64,000 nt of DNA from Paramarasmius palmivorus (GCA_037176845.1 JAYKXP010000028.1:62001-126000); one strand, 5' to 3'. Counted from the stretch's first letter, positions 38,031 through 51,717 are shown. Numbers and translations are program-made. Notes: generated by a model not told the origin, from the letters alone.

Positions 38031-39426
38031 AGAGATGCGAAGTGAGGTGTCGAGAAATGTTAGGACAGCGATGGAACGCTCGAACGAATTCAATCGCACT
38101 GAAACTTTGCTGGGGGTATGATGAAGAGAGCGACGTGACAATTCTGGTAGCGGCTGCGGCGCGATCCCGATAATGGTAGCATTGAATTGAGTTCAATGAT
38201 CCTAAGTTCGGTAATGCAGTACAGATGTTTATACAGTCCGGTGTAATTCGGGTGACTGGTCTTTGAACCTTGAAATACTGGAATGATTCCGAAAACCAAC
38301 TGGATGTTAATGAAGCATGCCTAGTAGTAGCAGCGAGCTACGCTCAGCGAAAGGAAGGGGGATATACACTATCGTGATAGCCAGATACTACTGGCTCGCG
38401 ATTAGGTATGGTTCTGAGCGTCCTGTCCCATGGCGTACGAAAAGAGATCATTTGTTTGCGGTGAGTACAGAGCGCATGTCGCAAAGCAACGGGGGAACAA
38501 GGTATTTCCGGATTAGTAATGGAGGCCAAAATGACTCACTGGCAAGCGCACACTATCGAAGTTGCCAATGTCCTCTTCCTAATCACTTTCCATCGTTTCC
38601 AGCCATCTCAGTGCACACGTTTTGAGTATCGAAACCACACAGCTCTCTTATCCTTTGGATTCGCATTTTACTCGAGTCGCGGGCGGTATGGGCTAACACT
38701 ACGAGGCCCTTGAATAACGAGGATGGACCTTCGAAGGCCCTCAAGGCCTCAAGCCCCTTCCTTCACCGACGTCTACGTGCTATAATATTGGGATCCGTGG
38801 AAGTGTGCCCTGCTCAACAGGTTGCACGTGACTGTCCGATCTGGAATAGGTCTGGAAGGAATTGCAGCTACGGGAAACCGCAGACGTGGATATAATCCTA
38901 CAGGTCGATTTACATTCTACACCAATTTCACGAGGGCCACTGACCACTGTACCCAAGTACAGTGGTCTGCGCGCCTTTACACTTGCACCCGATAAGGGCG
39001 AAGAGACTCGGAGAGCATAACCTCTTGCGTCCGACTTGAGACAGCCGCTTGTCTTTTCGCCCATATCTCCTCTTTCATGCTCATACAAACCACCATACAT
39101 GTTTCTACACCTCTGCCTTGCCTTTCCGTGCCTCCGCCTTTGATAAGGCACCTTCGGACTCTTGTCATGGACATGCTTCTCTCAAACACAATTGGTAGCG
39201 TAAAAACTACCTCTCTAAGCTGATTGGTGTCATAATTTCTGCATAACTACAGCACTCACCGCGGGTAACGTGTCAACACGGTGAATAGGAACACACAGGT
39301 CCCATGATACAAGGATTCTATTGAACAAACGATTGCTTCTCGTGATCATGTCCCGACTCTGATTCTTATCACAACTACAGCTTCTTCCAAAGAAATACGC
39401 TAGCTGCTTCGTTTCGGGATTCAGCA
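38031..39426. other. 1.4-kb gene-poor region between HUBL-RING copy 1 and the permease
   Basis: Divergent 5' flanks. Open frames here, such as the 123-codon one at 38780-39151 on the minus strand, have no recognisable domain and irregular composition. The region holds a perfect 11-bp-arm hairpin (38942-38967). I saw no transposase, no long terminal repeats and no RNA gene; a degraded element or a non-coding transcript is possible. Confidence 0.5.
38942..38967. repeat. Perfect inverted repeat, 11-bp arms with 4-bp loop
   Basis: GACCACTGTAC, loop CCAA, GTACAGTGGTC. All eleven pairs match. It lies in the gap between two divergent genes and could be a protein-binding palindrome, a hairpin in a transcript, or part of a small mobile element. 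Confidence 0.85.
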
Positions 39427-41990
39427 ATGGACATGAACGCCAAAGATTCCGAATTCAAGGATCACCCCGCTGACTTGGACCTCTTAACTCCGTCTCCAGA
39501 CGTGCTCGCAATGGAGGATGGTTCGGGAGGGCAATATGGAAAGCTAGCAAGAGAGCTGAAAAACCGACACGTTGCTATGATAAGGTGCGTTTCTCCTTCC
39601 ATTCTTATACCGTGCACCTCTTCCTGAATTGCCTATTTCCAGCATTGGAGGTGTGTCTGCTGAAATTTTCAGTCGTAGCCGTGTAATTAAACCGTGTTGA
39701 GGCGTTATCGGAACCGGTCTTTTCTTGGGAACAGCAACTGCTCTCCGAAATGGGGGCCCTATTGGTACGCAATTGCTTCAAGGTACGTGTGAGACGCGAT
39801 GTTCACATTGTGTAACAGGTCTCCTCTTGGGGTACGTGATTGTTGGATCGATATGCTGGAGCGTTATGGTACGAGGAAGAATGCCGAGAACCGCTAAATG
39901 GCTGACCAGTGTCCCGCAAAAGATATCACTTGGTGAAATGGTGTCCTACCTGCCCATTTCTGGAGGCCATATCGTACTGGCCGAGCGGTTTTTCGATCCT
40001 GGTGCGTGATTATAGTCAATTTATTGGATACTGCTCATGCCACGTCTTTGTTAGCACTCAGCTTTGCCATGGGTTGGAACTATTGGTACGTGATTTATGA
40101 CCCCGTTTAGGTGCAACTGATGGTCATTATATCGACAAAGTTACAACTGGACCATCGCTTTACCCACCGAACTGAGCGCAGCCGCTGTCCTCGTTGAGTA
40201 TTGGACACAAAGTGACAAATTGAATCCTTTGTGGATTTCGATTTGTTTGGCTGTAGTGGTTGGGATCAATCTCCTTGGTGCAGGTATTGGTTTCCGCCTG
40301 AACTGAACTAGCAAAGTAGCTAACGAGTTTCGAAGGTGCATACGGAGAGGCGGAATTCATATTCGCGTTAGCATCCATACTCCCAGTTAGATCTTCAGGA
40401 CACTAATCCAGAGACTCCAGGTCACTCAAGGTCATAACAATCGTGGGATTGATAATACTTGGTATAGTTCTCGACTTGGGGGGTTCGTGTTCCTTCCTCC
40501 ACTCCGCAATACTCTCGTCTGAATATCAACATAGGTGGACCTAATCATGACCGGATAGGTTTCCGTTACTGGCTAGATCCAGGTCCATTTGTCCAGTTCG
40601 ATGGTATCTCAGGCGCAAAGGGGCGTTTCCTGGGATGGTGGGCAGTGATGACCCAAGCTGTTTTTTCGTTTATCGGTACAGAGATCGTCAGCGTAGGTCT
40701 CAAAAAACATGAAAACGCAAGCCCTGTCGTTCTGACTCCCTGAAAGATTGCAGCTGGCGAAACTAAAAACCCTCGGTGAGCATTCAAACATACATCCCCA
40801 GATCCCGCCACTCATGGATCCTATGAATGAAGACGAAATATCCCACGAGCAATTAGACGCGTATATATCCGTATTCTGCTCTTTTATATTGGAGGAACGT
40901 TCATTATCGGTCTCCTCGTTCCCTCTAACGAGCCTAGACTCAATCTCAAGCAAACTGCTAGCGCGTCACCGTTTGTAATTGCTATTCAGAATGCCGGAAT
41001 CAAGGGATTACCTTCGGTGAGCCTTCTCTTTTTCTGCGGTAACACGAGTGTTTACAAAAAAACACTACCGACCCGTAGGTGATCAACGCAGTGCTACTGT
41101 CTTCGGCATGGTCTGCTGCATCAAGTCATCTGTATACCTCTTCTAGAGCGCTCTGTAGGTTCTGCTTGGTTTACTTCACGCCCGTCATTAAGTCTACCTT
41201 CATGTCTAGACGGTCTCGCTGTCGCTGGAAACGCCCCCTCTGTCTTCTTACGCACGACCTCAAAAGGTCTGCCACTCCTTGCTATCGTCGTCTGTGCATC
41301 TTTCTCTGGGTTGGCATATATGTCTGTATCAAATGGTGCTGGAACTGTGTTTGGGTGGTTCCAAAACATGTCAGGTACTCCTCCTGTTTTGTGCAGCCCT
41401 GCAACGACGAGGTTTGAGCTGACACGAATAACAGCCATGGCGGGTCTCTCAACTTGGTTTGGTATAAGCATCACATACCTACGATTTTACGCTGCACTTG
41501 CCGTGCAGGGCATTGATAGGTCAAAACTCCCGTATAGGGCAAGGTTCCAACCTTATGCGGCGTGGTGGGCTTGTGCGGGATGTGTAGTCATCGGTGTTGT
41601 GAGTGCTGGTTTTCACTTTCACACCGTGTAAAAACACATTAGCTGACCAGCATCCAGTCTAGCGGATGGCACCTCTTCCTCCGATCCAACTGGGAAACAG
41701 ACACATTTGTCACGAATTACCTTCCTATTGTCTTGTTTCCCATCATGTTCGTCGTATGCAAGGTGGTTCGTAAAACTCGGTTTGTGAGAGCGGAGGAGAT
41801 GGATTTGGTAACTGGATTGGAGGAGGTGGAGAAACATTGCTGGGAGGAACCTCCGCCGAAGAATAGGATGGAGAGGTTTTGGAGTTGGCTGGTAAGGGCC
41901 ATTGTTCGATTTTGCTTTGCCTTTCTGATCACTTTCGATTCGAATCCAGATGTGAGGTTCAAAATAGCATCGTGTAGTTATGATAGCTGA
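39427..41990 (+). CDS. Amino-acid permease (APC superfamily, fungal YAT type)
   Basis: Plasma-membrane proton symporter for amino acids. Residues near the start are hydrophilic (MDMNAKDSEFKDHPADLDLL). Transmembrane signatures follow across many small exons: IGTGLFLGTATALRNGGPIG, LGEMVSYLPISGGHIVLAER, SFAMGWNYWYNWTIALPTE, EYWTQSDKLNPLWISI, GWWAVMTQAVFSFIGTEIV, AAGETKNPR, YIGGTFIIGLLVPSNEPRLN, VINAVLLSSAWSAASSHLYT, LAYMSVSNGAGTVFGWFQNM, GISITYLRFYAALAVQGIDR and PYAAWWACAGCVVIGV. Stops in several frames lie in introns that can be spliced to keep the family frame, for example CTCTGTAGGT...GTCTAG near 41153. The C-terminal 25 residues after FWSWL are unusual and may be read-through of a final intron. 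The SHR3-like ER chaperone that permeases need lies 2 kb away. Confidence 0.85.
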
Positions 41991-42138
41991 GACTTGTACA
42001 ATTCATCTCGAAGAAAATGGAACAGACGCCGACAGACGCCCAAGGGCTCATTTGATTCTAACCATCGCAAGAGTTACATAGTCGTACAAGTCGTCCAAGG
42101 CGCAGATAGATACGCAAAGGCTTGACATTCAACACAGT

Positions 42139-43645
42139 TCAGGCCCTTGGAAAGTATGTGGACCAAGGGTCATGTCTCACGTTAGCACCGGGCGGTACAC
42201 TCTCCTGTTGTACTCTTGCCACGGCTTGGACAATAGCTTTCAGAGAGAACGCCTCGACTGGTCGGTTATTGACCTGCTCTCGACAGTGAGGACATGTATA
42301 TCGAGGCGTACCCGATCGCGAATTGCGAATGTGCTGAGTGCGGGTGGTACCAAACCAGCTTTCGAGACACAGTTGGCAAAATGTGTGTCCACATTCAGGG
42401 AGGCTACCGTGGGTGTGAGTACATACATGCCAAGCAGGAGGTGACTCAACAAATGAGGTGCCCACATCCTCTCGTTACAAACCGAGCAGGTGATAGAATC
42501 TTCAATCTCCGAGATTGGCTAAGCAGTTGCAGCGCATTGAACTAAGATACTTGTGGACGCAGGGCATTGGAAATCGGCTTACGAGGTACTGCACTCCTTC
42601 TCGTTGCGGTCTTCGCGGTGTCGGCCGTTGCTGTACGGGCCTCGGCGGGCTGTTCCGAACCGTCTCATAGAGATCTTGATAGAAGTCAATAGCAGTAGCT
42701 CGAAGTCCACGCCTTTCAAAGTCCATTATCCTAAACATGATGATAATATGAAAACACTGGTTCTTCAGTATACGGACAACTGACTCAGGTCTGGATAGAG
42801 CAACTTCAAAGCAGATAATGTCGCCACCAATTACTTCGCTTTGGGCAAAAGTCAATTTGGGTTTCATGCACTCTATCATTCCAGGTTTGATTTCCTAGAT
42901 ACTTGGATGAGACAGAATGACTTTTTGCTAGGCACTGACATACTTCGTACAAGTTTAGGGGCGTTTGAGGGGTCCAGTGCATCCGCTCTCTGATGCTGGG
43001 AGTGAGTTCTATTATTTTGCTGGCCCTGGAAACCCGAACGCTGCCGATACCCAGCACCTTTTTCTCTGTTGGATTGAAGTATTTGAGGAATATCATGATA
43101 TTCTTGTCGTCTGGTTTAGCCTTAAAGATTCATTAAGGCGAGGAAGCAAGAGCTAGGACAGTAGGTTGACTATTACCGCCGAATCCGTTTTACGATCAAG
43201 ATAAAGACGAAGAAGTCTATTTTGACTGGCTGACAAGTTATACCAGATGTCCTCCATGGCTTTATTTTAATTAGTTAGCAAGGATAACTTTTGGTACTGT
43301 GTTAAACTCACTAAGGCATTCGGATTGAGGAAGTCTGTCGATGCAATCGTGCGGTCTAATCGTCTTATTTTGACGATTTAAGAGGATCCATAATTGGAAC
43401 TGTGACACTGAAATGTCAAAGTGGCGAGAAATTCTACGCTTGAAATCGGGATATGTCTGGTGACTTGGAGTATTGAATACAATAGGACTCGATAGCGACG
43501 ACTCGTCGTCAAATGAGGCGAGGTCAAATCCTTCATGACGAGAGAAGGTTGTAGGCGTGACCACCTTTGAAGATATTCAGTGGTGTTCGTGAAGTGTAGT
43601 CTGCTACTAAGTATGCACCTTGATTGTCAGACTTGGGTCGTCCAT
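42139..43645 (-). CDS. HUBL-RING chimera, copy 2: USP7-type ubiquitin-like domains plus RING finger
   Basis: By my splicing a 394-aa paralogue of copy 1 (exons 43645-43619, 43564-43312, 43259-43177, 43120-42944, 42894-42583, 42518-42451, 42403-42139). It stays closer to the USP7 parent: TFSRHEGFDLASFDDE, FQLWILLNRQNKTIRPHD, IMIFLKYFNPTEKKVLGIGS, EIKPGMIECMKPKLTFAQSE, and DFYQDLYETV, which copy 1 lacks. RING residues 295-347: TCSVC, LPECGHTFCQLC, YTCPHC, then NRPVEAFSLKAIVQAVARV. The exon 42894-42583 reads through a segment that is an intron in the parent. It diverges from SHR3 over 287 bp and is convergent with the amino-acid permease. E3 activity is inferred from the complete zinc ligands. 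Confidence 0.85.
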
Positions 43646-43932
43646 GAAAAAGTTTGGTTGATAAGGCAAGTTGTATAAGAATTGGTCTTCGTAGGGCCTA
43701 CTGAGAATGTTAACTTGACGGCTGAGGTGACAGTAGAGCAGAGAGATGTGGATGATGTGCGATAGCTATCAATACCATTGAGTATCGTCCGTCACGATTC
43801 CGAAGGCTGTTGAAGGATTTGGCCACGTGCGTTGCTTGCGCGCCTATTTCACATGCCGAAGTGAATGGCCTGATTTAGGTCTTCTTCGTTTCCCCAACAA
43901 AAATCTTCTATCCTTTTCATTCTACCCCCACT

Positions 43933-44694
43933 ATGGGCGTCCGAGCTGCTGTCGTTGTCTCTGTAACGAGCTTTCTTCTGGGTATGTCGGAATAATCTCT
44001 TCTTCTCATCTAGTTTTACAATTCAATTTTCAGGTGCTCTGTTCACCCATTGGATCGCCGACTCGATCACTCTTTGGAAACAACCTATCACCGACACGAA
44101 TCTCTGGACAGCCGCCTCATACTATGCTATTCTTGCAAAAATCCCTACAGAGTTTAGCTATTTCCTCGCTTCCTTGGTAGCCCTTGGTGGAACAACCATT
44201 CTGTGGAGCTTTAGGGACGGAGAAGCTGGAAACTTGATGTTTGATGGAGGGAGTATTTGTGAATGCACTTTCGTTTTTCTCGGTCTCTATGGGTGCTGAC
44301 AATCTCATGACAGTCTTGTTTGCAACTACTGTGGTCGTGTACTCCTACTCTGTGATCCCCAGTGCGTCCTTGCCAAGGTTTTTCACCCATCTGCGCCGCT
44401 AAACACATGCACGTCTTTTTAGCCATTTATACACATTTTACGTCGTTACCTGTCCAAGAAATGGATGGACCCATGCCACTCTCCCTCCGCATTCCTGTTC
44501 TGGATCTTGCATCCAGCCACCTCATCTGTAGTGTCGCGCTTACCGGAATTCTTGGGCTCCAAGCTGGTCGGCTGTGGGCGGAGACAGCGGATGACGACGA
44601 AGAAGCCAGTATCACAGCACCAGACACTGACTATAAAACCACGCCTAGTCAGTCGCGCGGAAAAACACCCAATGCAGAACTCAGCGATTCATGA
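43933..44694 (+). CDS. SHR3: SHR3-like ER membrane chaperone for amino-acid permeases
   Basis: Shr3 is a four-span ER membrane protein that prevents aggregation of amino-acid permeases and lets them enter COPII vesicles. Seen here: MGVRAAVVVSVTSFLLGALF, HWIADSITLWKQPITDTNLW, YYAILAKIPTEFSYFLASLV, TTILWSFRDGEAGNLMFDGG, SIFLFATTVVVYSYSVIP, LRIPVLDLASSHLICSVALT and GILGLQAGRLWAE. The tail is hydrophilic and acidic, ending NAELSDS. Introns fall near 43980-44034, 44260-44312 and 44359-44420. Motifs and the 180-210 aa length fit fungal Shr3. A permease gene sits nearby, with only a HUBL-RING gene between. Confidence 0.88.
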
Positions 44695-44921
44695 TGATGT
44701 TTACGTGGATGGATGATTTAGGACAGGGATCTATTGTATACCTCTATACTGGGCGACATGTAAATGATACGATACGCACCCTTGACGAGATCGGACTATC
44801 TGGATGTGAGCCTGCAATGATTATCGCTGTCTAATTATTAGGTGAAGCTATGCAATATCACTAGTCGTACAGTTCCTCTATACTCTAAGGCCTTTAGTGA
44901 AGTGATCCAGGAGAACGAATA

Positions 44922-47185
<2,264 letters not shown>

Positions 47186-47271
47186 AGAAGGTAAAGAAGG
47201 AAAAAAGACGGATGACGAGCATCAAACGGCGCCCCGGCACAGATTTTGTTTGCCGCTGTTGCCAGTACTCG

Positions 47272-48871
47272 ATGTCTCCCGTAATTCCAAACCTCCACGA
47301 TCCGTCCAGCTCGGCCTACAAAAAAGCAAAGAGACAGTTTCTCAAGTCGACCAAGAACAGGGATGGCAATGTAGAAAACGATTGGACACCATTTCGAGCC
47401 GCTGAAAAGCGCTTCAAGGCCAAATTTCCTCCCCCAGATCTCTCAAACGTTCTCGACTTGGCCTTGTTGGACGATCAGAGAGCATCCGAGATACAATCTG
47501 GCGTGTGGTCGGGACGTAGTGATGCCCAAGAATGGCGCAAAGTTATCCTTCAGAATGGACAGAAGGGTTATATACTACCTCGTATACCTGGTGTGGTGGA
47601 TCTGTTTCTGTGATCTGTTTGCTTTCCAATTTATCATGTCGATCAGGTCTGGTGCTCCTTCCTTCATTCTTGTCGCCGCAAACACAAAGGGAGTTGGTGA
47701 AATGGTCACTCTCAGAACACTCGCGACCACCAAATGAAATGAATCTGGACACCCATTATGCATTACCCGCTGAAGGAATATGGAACATCGCTTTGGAGAC
47801 AAGGAGAGATCCTTCCCGTAGCGTTCCAGTGCTACCGCGATACGCGCGAGACGGTCAAGCAGATCCAGAAGCGGTGAAAGGTGGCCCTCGAACCCTAATC
47901 AACAACACTCCTGCCTCTCCAGAGAACTTTGACTCGCTAAATCATGTCCCAAAACTTACTGCGGCACCCTCGCCGACTGTAGAACCTTCCACCTGCGTAG
48001 ATCTTCTACCAAAGCTACGCTGGACAAACATTGGCTGGTCAGTTCAGCTAAGAAAAAAGTATATCGCGACTTACATTATGTGAAGGTTTTACCACTGGGG
48101 CACCAAACAGTATGACTTCACAAGAGGGAAAGTTGAAGTCCATAGCCTCATCAAGGACATATGTCAGGATGTCGTTAAATCTATAGATTGGGAGGCCGTA
48201 TATTCAGACGATACATCTGAATGGGGAACACAAGGCGATTGGCGGACGTGGAACGAGTCCTATGGCAAGCGGATCTTTCGTCCAATATCTTTGGTATGTA
48301 CTAATTGGATCACAGAGCCGGATGCTGGTATAGTCAACTTCTATCAGACAAAGGTCGGTCCCTCCAAGTAAATCAGGTACTGCTATTCACCTCCGTATTC
48401 AGGATACTCTTATGGCACATGTCGACCGTTCTGAAGTCTGTGCGACCTCACCACTTGTATCGATATCGTGAGGATTCTTCGGGCGCTAGCATCATGCTTC
48501 TCCGTCTCATCTCTTTACAGGCTTGGAAATGCCGCTGTATTTCTAATCGGAGGCCCAACGCGGGATACCGAACCTGTACCTGTATTACTTAGAAGTGGGG
48601 ATGTGGTAATTATGTCTGGCCCTGGTTGCAGGAGAGCATATCATGGTCAGTTGTACGGAATTTCGCAAAGAGACGCATGACTGACTCGCCCTAAGGTGTC
48701 CCTCGCATCCTAGAAGGTACCCTACCGCCGCATATGACAGGCACTTCTTCACCAGAGGAAGACTGGACGCCGTATGAGGAATATATGCGAACGACGAGGA
48801 TCAACGTTAACGTGCGACAGGTATTTCCAAAGGGTTTCGATCCCGGTATCTCGCGCGAAGAAAAAGAGTAG
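47272..48871 (+). CDS. AlkB homologue 1-like Fe(II)/2-oxoglutarate dioxygenase
   Basis: ALKBH1-type oxygenases demethylate tRNA and DNA bases. The start [20 protein letters not shown] is preferred over an in-frame ATG at 47212, which would add 20 residues and leave only 26 bp to the divergent LETM1 gene. The double-stranded beta-helix core shows [19 protein letters not shown], the HxD iron motif in [47 protein letters not shown] with the distal His, and [11 protein letters not shown] with the 2-oxoglutarate Arg. A substrate-recognition block contains [10 protein letters not shown] and [11 protein letters not shown]. About four introns are visible. All catalytic residues are present. Confidence 0.9.
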
Positions 48872-48921
48872 CATTACAGTCCATCATAACTAACTAACTA
48901 TACTTTGTAGAACTACAAGCT

Positions 48922-50179
48922 TTAGAATTGGAAAGTCGGAGAAAACGAGCCATTCGTGAAAGTATATGTGTTTGTGATGGTGCCTATGTTTTCTAGACCT
49001 ACGGTCACAACGTCTCCATCAGTCAACCACACCGGGTCGGCCAAACCAAGTTGAACCCCTTCCGGACTTGAAGAGAGTCAGCACGTGCACCCAGGATTAC
49101 TGAAAGGTTGAATACACTTACGTCCCAGTAAAGATAATATCACCAGGGAGTAGGGTAATGCCCATGGAGAAGAACGAAACAAGTTGCTTCACACCAAAGA
49201 TCATGTCGGCCGTCGTAGCGTTCTGCTTCAAATTCCCATTTACGGTAGAGGTGAGCTGTAGCGTCTGAGGATCAGGAATGACATCTGTCGTGACTAGTGC
49301 AGGTCCCCATGGAGCCCACCTAGCGTAACGCTAAGGTGCAAGTAAATCTAGCGATCAAAAGCTCTTACCCATCAGCATCTTTGCCCATTGAGTATTGAGG
49401 CTCCGGTTCTCCTCCTCGTGCAATCTGCCATCCTGTGAGAGATTTAACATCTTTCGACGATGTGAATGATGAACACATACCTCGGTGAGAAACATCGTTT
49501 CCAACTGCGTACCCTAGCACGTGGTCCAGAGCTTCGTCCTCCGAGATATTGAAAGCTCTCTTCTTTATGACCACGACGAGCTCAGCCTCATAGTCCATTT
49601 CCGAGGTGAAGTTTGTCTGGTTTTGATAGCCCGGTGAGATGGGAACAAGCGCACCCGGATCACTCAACGCCGTCCAGGGCTTGAAGAACAAGATTGGGAA
49701 GTCCGGAATCGCGTGTCCACCCTGTAAGTTCCAAAATTAAAGCCATGAATACGAGATACAGCAATGTCAAGTACTTGTTCGGCATGTGCGACATAGTTGA
49801 ACCCTGGTAAGATTGTCTAGTTCACAAAACAATTGAGACGACTCGGGTTCACCCACCGACGCAGCGCACGGTCCTGATTCTTTCAGGAGAAATCGGGGAA
49901 AGAAGCGTGGTGATGTTCTGAAAGCAACATCAGAACTACTTTAGGTGCGAAATTGAGCCTCGAGTCACTCACCATAACTTCATCGGTCACAGTGAAGTTC
50001 CCAAGAATATCTCCTTGAATGATTCGAGCACTGGTGCTCTGGGATGCATCGGTGGTGCCTTCTGGCAGAATTGCATCACCAGTGTGCTCCTGACCATCAT
50101 CAGAGATGAAGCGCACGATCCGAGTCGCTTGGGTAAGCGCTAGAAGAGAAACAAAAGACAGCAAGTTGAAGATTCGCAT
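48922..50179 (-). CDS. Fumarylacetoacetate-hydrolase family protein with signal peptide
   Basis: FAH-fold enzymes hydrolyse or decarboxylate C-C bonds in diketo acids and need Mg/Mn. The family core is clear: TILPGFNYVAHAEQ, GHAIPDFPILFFKPWTALSD, MDYEAELVVVIKKRAF, LGYAVGNDVSHRGWQIARGG, SMGKDADGWAPWGPALV, GDIIFTGTPEGVQLGL. The acidic metal ligands (DYEAEL and the D of GKDADG) are kept. Unusually the first exon encodes a cleavable-looking signal peptide, MRIFNLLSFVSLLALTQA, and the protein has Asn-X-Ser/Thr sites (NQTNFTS, NATT, NGSFS). The usual FAHD proteins are cytosolic or mitochondrial, so a secreted form is suggested. Substrate unknown. Confidence 0.87.
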
Positions 50180-50747
50180 CTTGGAGTGGGTGCTCGCAGA
50201 CTACTCAGGCCCTAGCTTCGCCAGCTCTCTTATGTGCGATTCGTGGGACCACTGGTACAGCTTTCAGCCCGGCTTCTTCTGGCGTGGTGCAAAAGTATAC
50301 ATAATGTGGAATGTTGATTGGAACATTCAAGCTTCCGACGGGATCGTTGTAAAGTCAGGAGGACATCCTGGTGAGAACTAGTACAGCTTGTATCATGTCT
50401 ACGCATGTCCAAGCAGGGATGAGATATGTGAGTACCATGCGCATGGTGCTCACCATTATAATTATAGACTTGAGAGCGAAACAAAGTAGTAGACTCGCAG
50501 GGTCTATAAAGGGCTTCAAGATGGTTCAAGAGGAGGATTCATGTTCAATGCTGTAAGTAAGTGAGGGCAAGGAGCTCGGCGACTTGGCGACAAGTGAACT
50601 ACATAAAGCTCTGAAAAGGAAGGTGATTCACACCCTCCAGTGACTCGGAAACTTCCGAACTGTACAGTTGTGGCTTGCGAAATCTTCTCACGGACAACTC
50701 ACCACCAAACGTTCCTCTCACCGAAAAAGGCCTGACCAGTCGTCACA
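50180..50747. other. Divergent promoter region, FAH-family gene / ribosomal protein eS21
   Basis: No gene seen. The part next to 50748 carries the pyrimidine- and A-rich leader of the ribosomal protein gene. Confidence 0.5.
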
Positions 50748-51172
50748 ATGGAAAACGATCAGGTATGGAATAGTTGCGTCTCTGTGTGGCAGAGGATGCT
50801 AAAGGATGGGCTTTGAAAGGGTGTTCTCGTCGATCTCTACGTCCCACGCAAATGCTCGGCAACCAGTGCGTCCTACTAGACCGTTATTATGCGCTCTCAG
50901 CTAATCAAACGCATCTACAGACCAACTCATCACCTCCAAGGATCATGCCTCTGTGCAGATTGCTATTGCCGACGTTGACAGCAACGGCCGTGCCCTCGCT
51001 ACCACTACTACCTTCGCCTTGAGCGGTCAAGTTCGTTCGCAAGGAGAGAGCGACGACTCCCTAAACCGATTGGCAACAAAAGCTGGCTGTGAGACGATCC
51101 AGTCCACTATCTTGTAATTTGTCACTGACCAGGACTGTAGTGCTCCGCAACGTCTGGTCTTACCAGAAGTAG
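50748..51172 (+). CDS. RPS21: 40S ribosomal protein eS21
   Basis: Small-subunit ribosomal protein needed for 20S pre-rRNA processing. A tiny first exon encodes MENDQ. Later exons give LVDLYVPRKCSAT, the family signature RLITSKDHASVQIAIADVDS and NGRALATTTTFALSGQVRSQ, then GESDDSLNRLATKAG, and a last exon from 51141 reading LLRNVWSYQK. Total is about 88 aa, the family length. Confidence 0.94.
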
Positions 51173-51717
51173 ATTTGTACACCGACCTTGTCATTTGTAC
51201 ATTACGAGCTTTCGCATATTCAGCATTCTGGGTCGGGAACTACACTTGTCTGTTGAGGGATTACCCTGTGAAGTTTACCACTGCTATACGACTTATCGTC
51301 ACAGATACTCAGTGGCGGGCCAATGTACCCACACCTATTGCCATTTTTTGCGGTCGAATACTATCATCCTGCCACATAATATTCTTTCCAAATGCGAAAG
51401 ACCAATGTCTATGCAACGGGAGATTACGCTCGAGGAAACGGAGGCCCTGAGATTGACAAGACACGATCATTAGCTCGAACATCAGACAAGGTCACTCACT
51501 AAATAATCCCTTCCAAGCTCACGCCTATGCAATATTCAGACTGGAGATTACCATCTCAGCCTGAACTAGAAGTTCTACTAGTACTATGAGGATGCATATG
51601 CATGTAGCAGCATAATGACATTAATGCAAGCTGTAAGTATCACGTGCGTAACCTTTGAGTAAATGACGTCCCTTTACTGTCAGCCTCGGCACAGCAAGCG
51701 CAGCTCGCAGCTGTTCA
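51173..51717. other. Intergenic region, no gene seen
   Basis: 3' flank of RPS21 and 5' flank of the GYP7-like gene. The only structure noted is a 12-bp palindrome ATGCATATGCAT at 51592-51603. Confidence 0.5.

Noticed and set aside
38030..38141. N-terminal extension of HUBL-RING copy 1 from a start at 38141
   Set aside because: Copy 2 starts MDDPSLTIK at the same intron junction as MDKPNLTVK in copy 1, and the extension has no counterpart upstream of copy 2.
38780..39151. 123-codon open frame in the gap before the permease
   Set aside because: No domain, no start context and composition typical of random translation; no splice partners found.
44427..44627. Minus-strand open frame inside SHR3
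   Set aside because: It is a shadow of the SHR3 C-terminal exon on the other strand.
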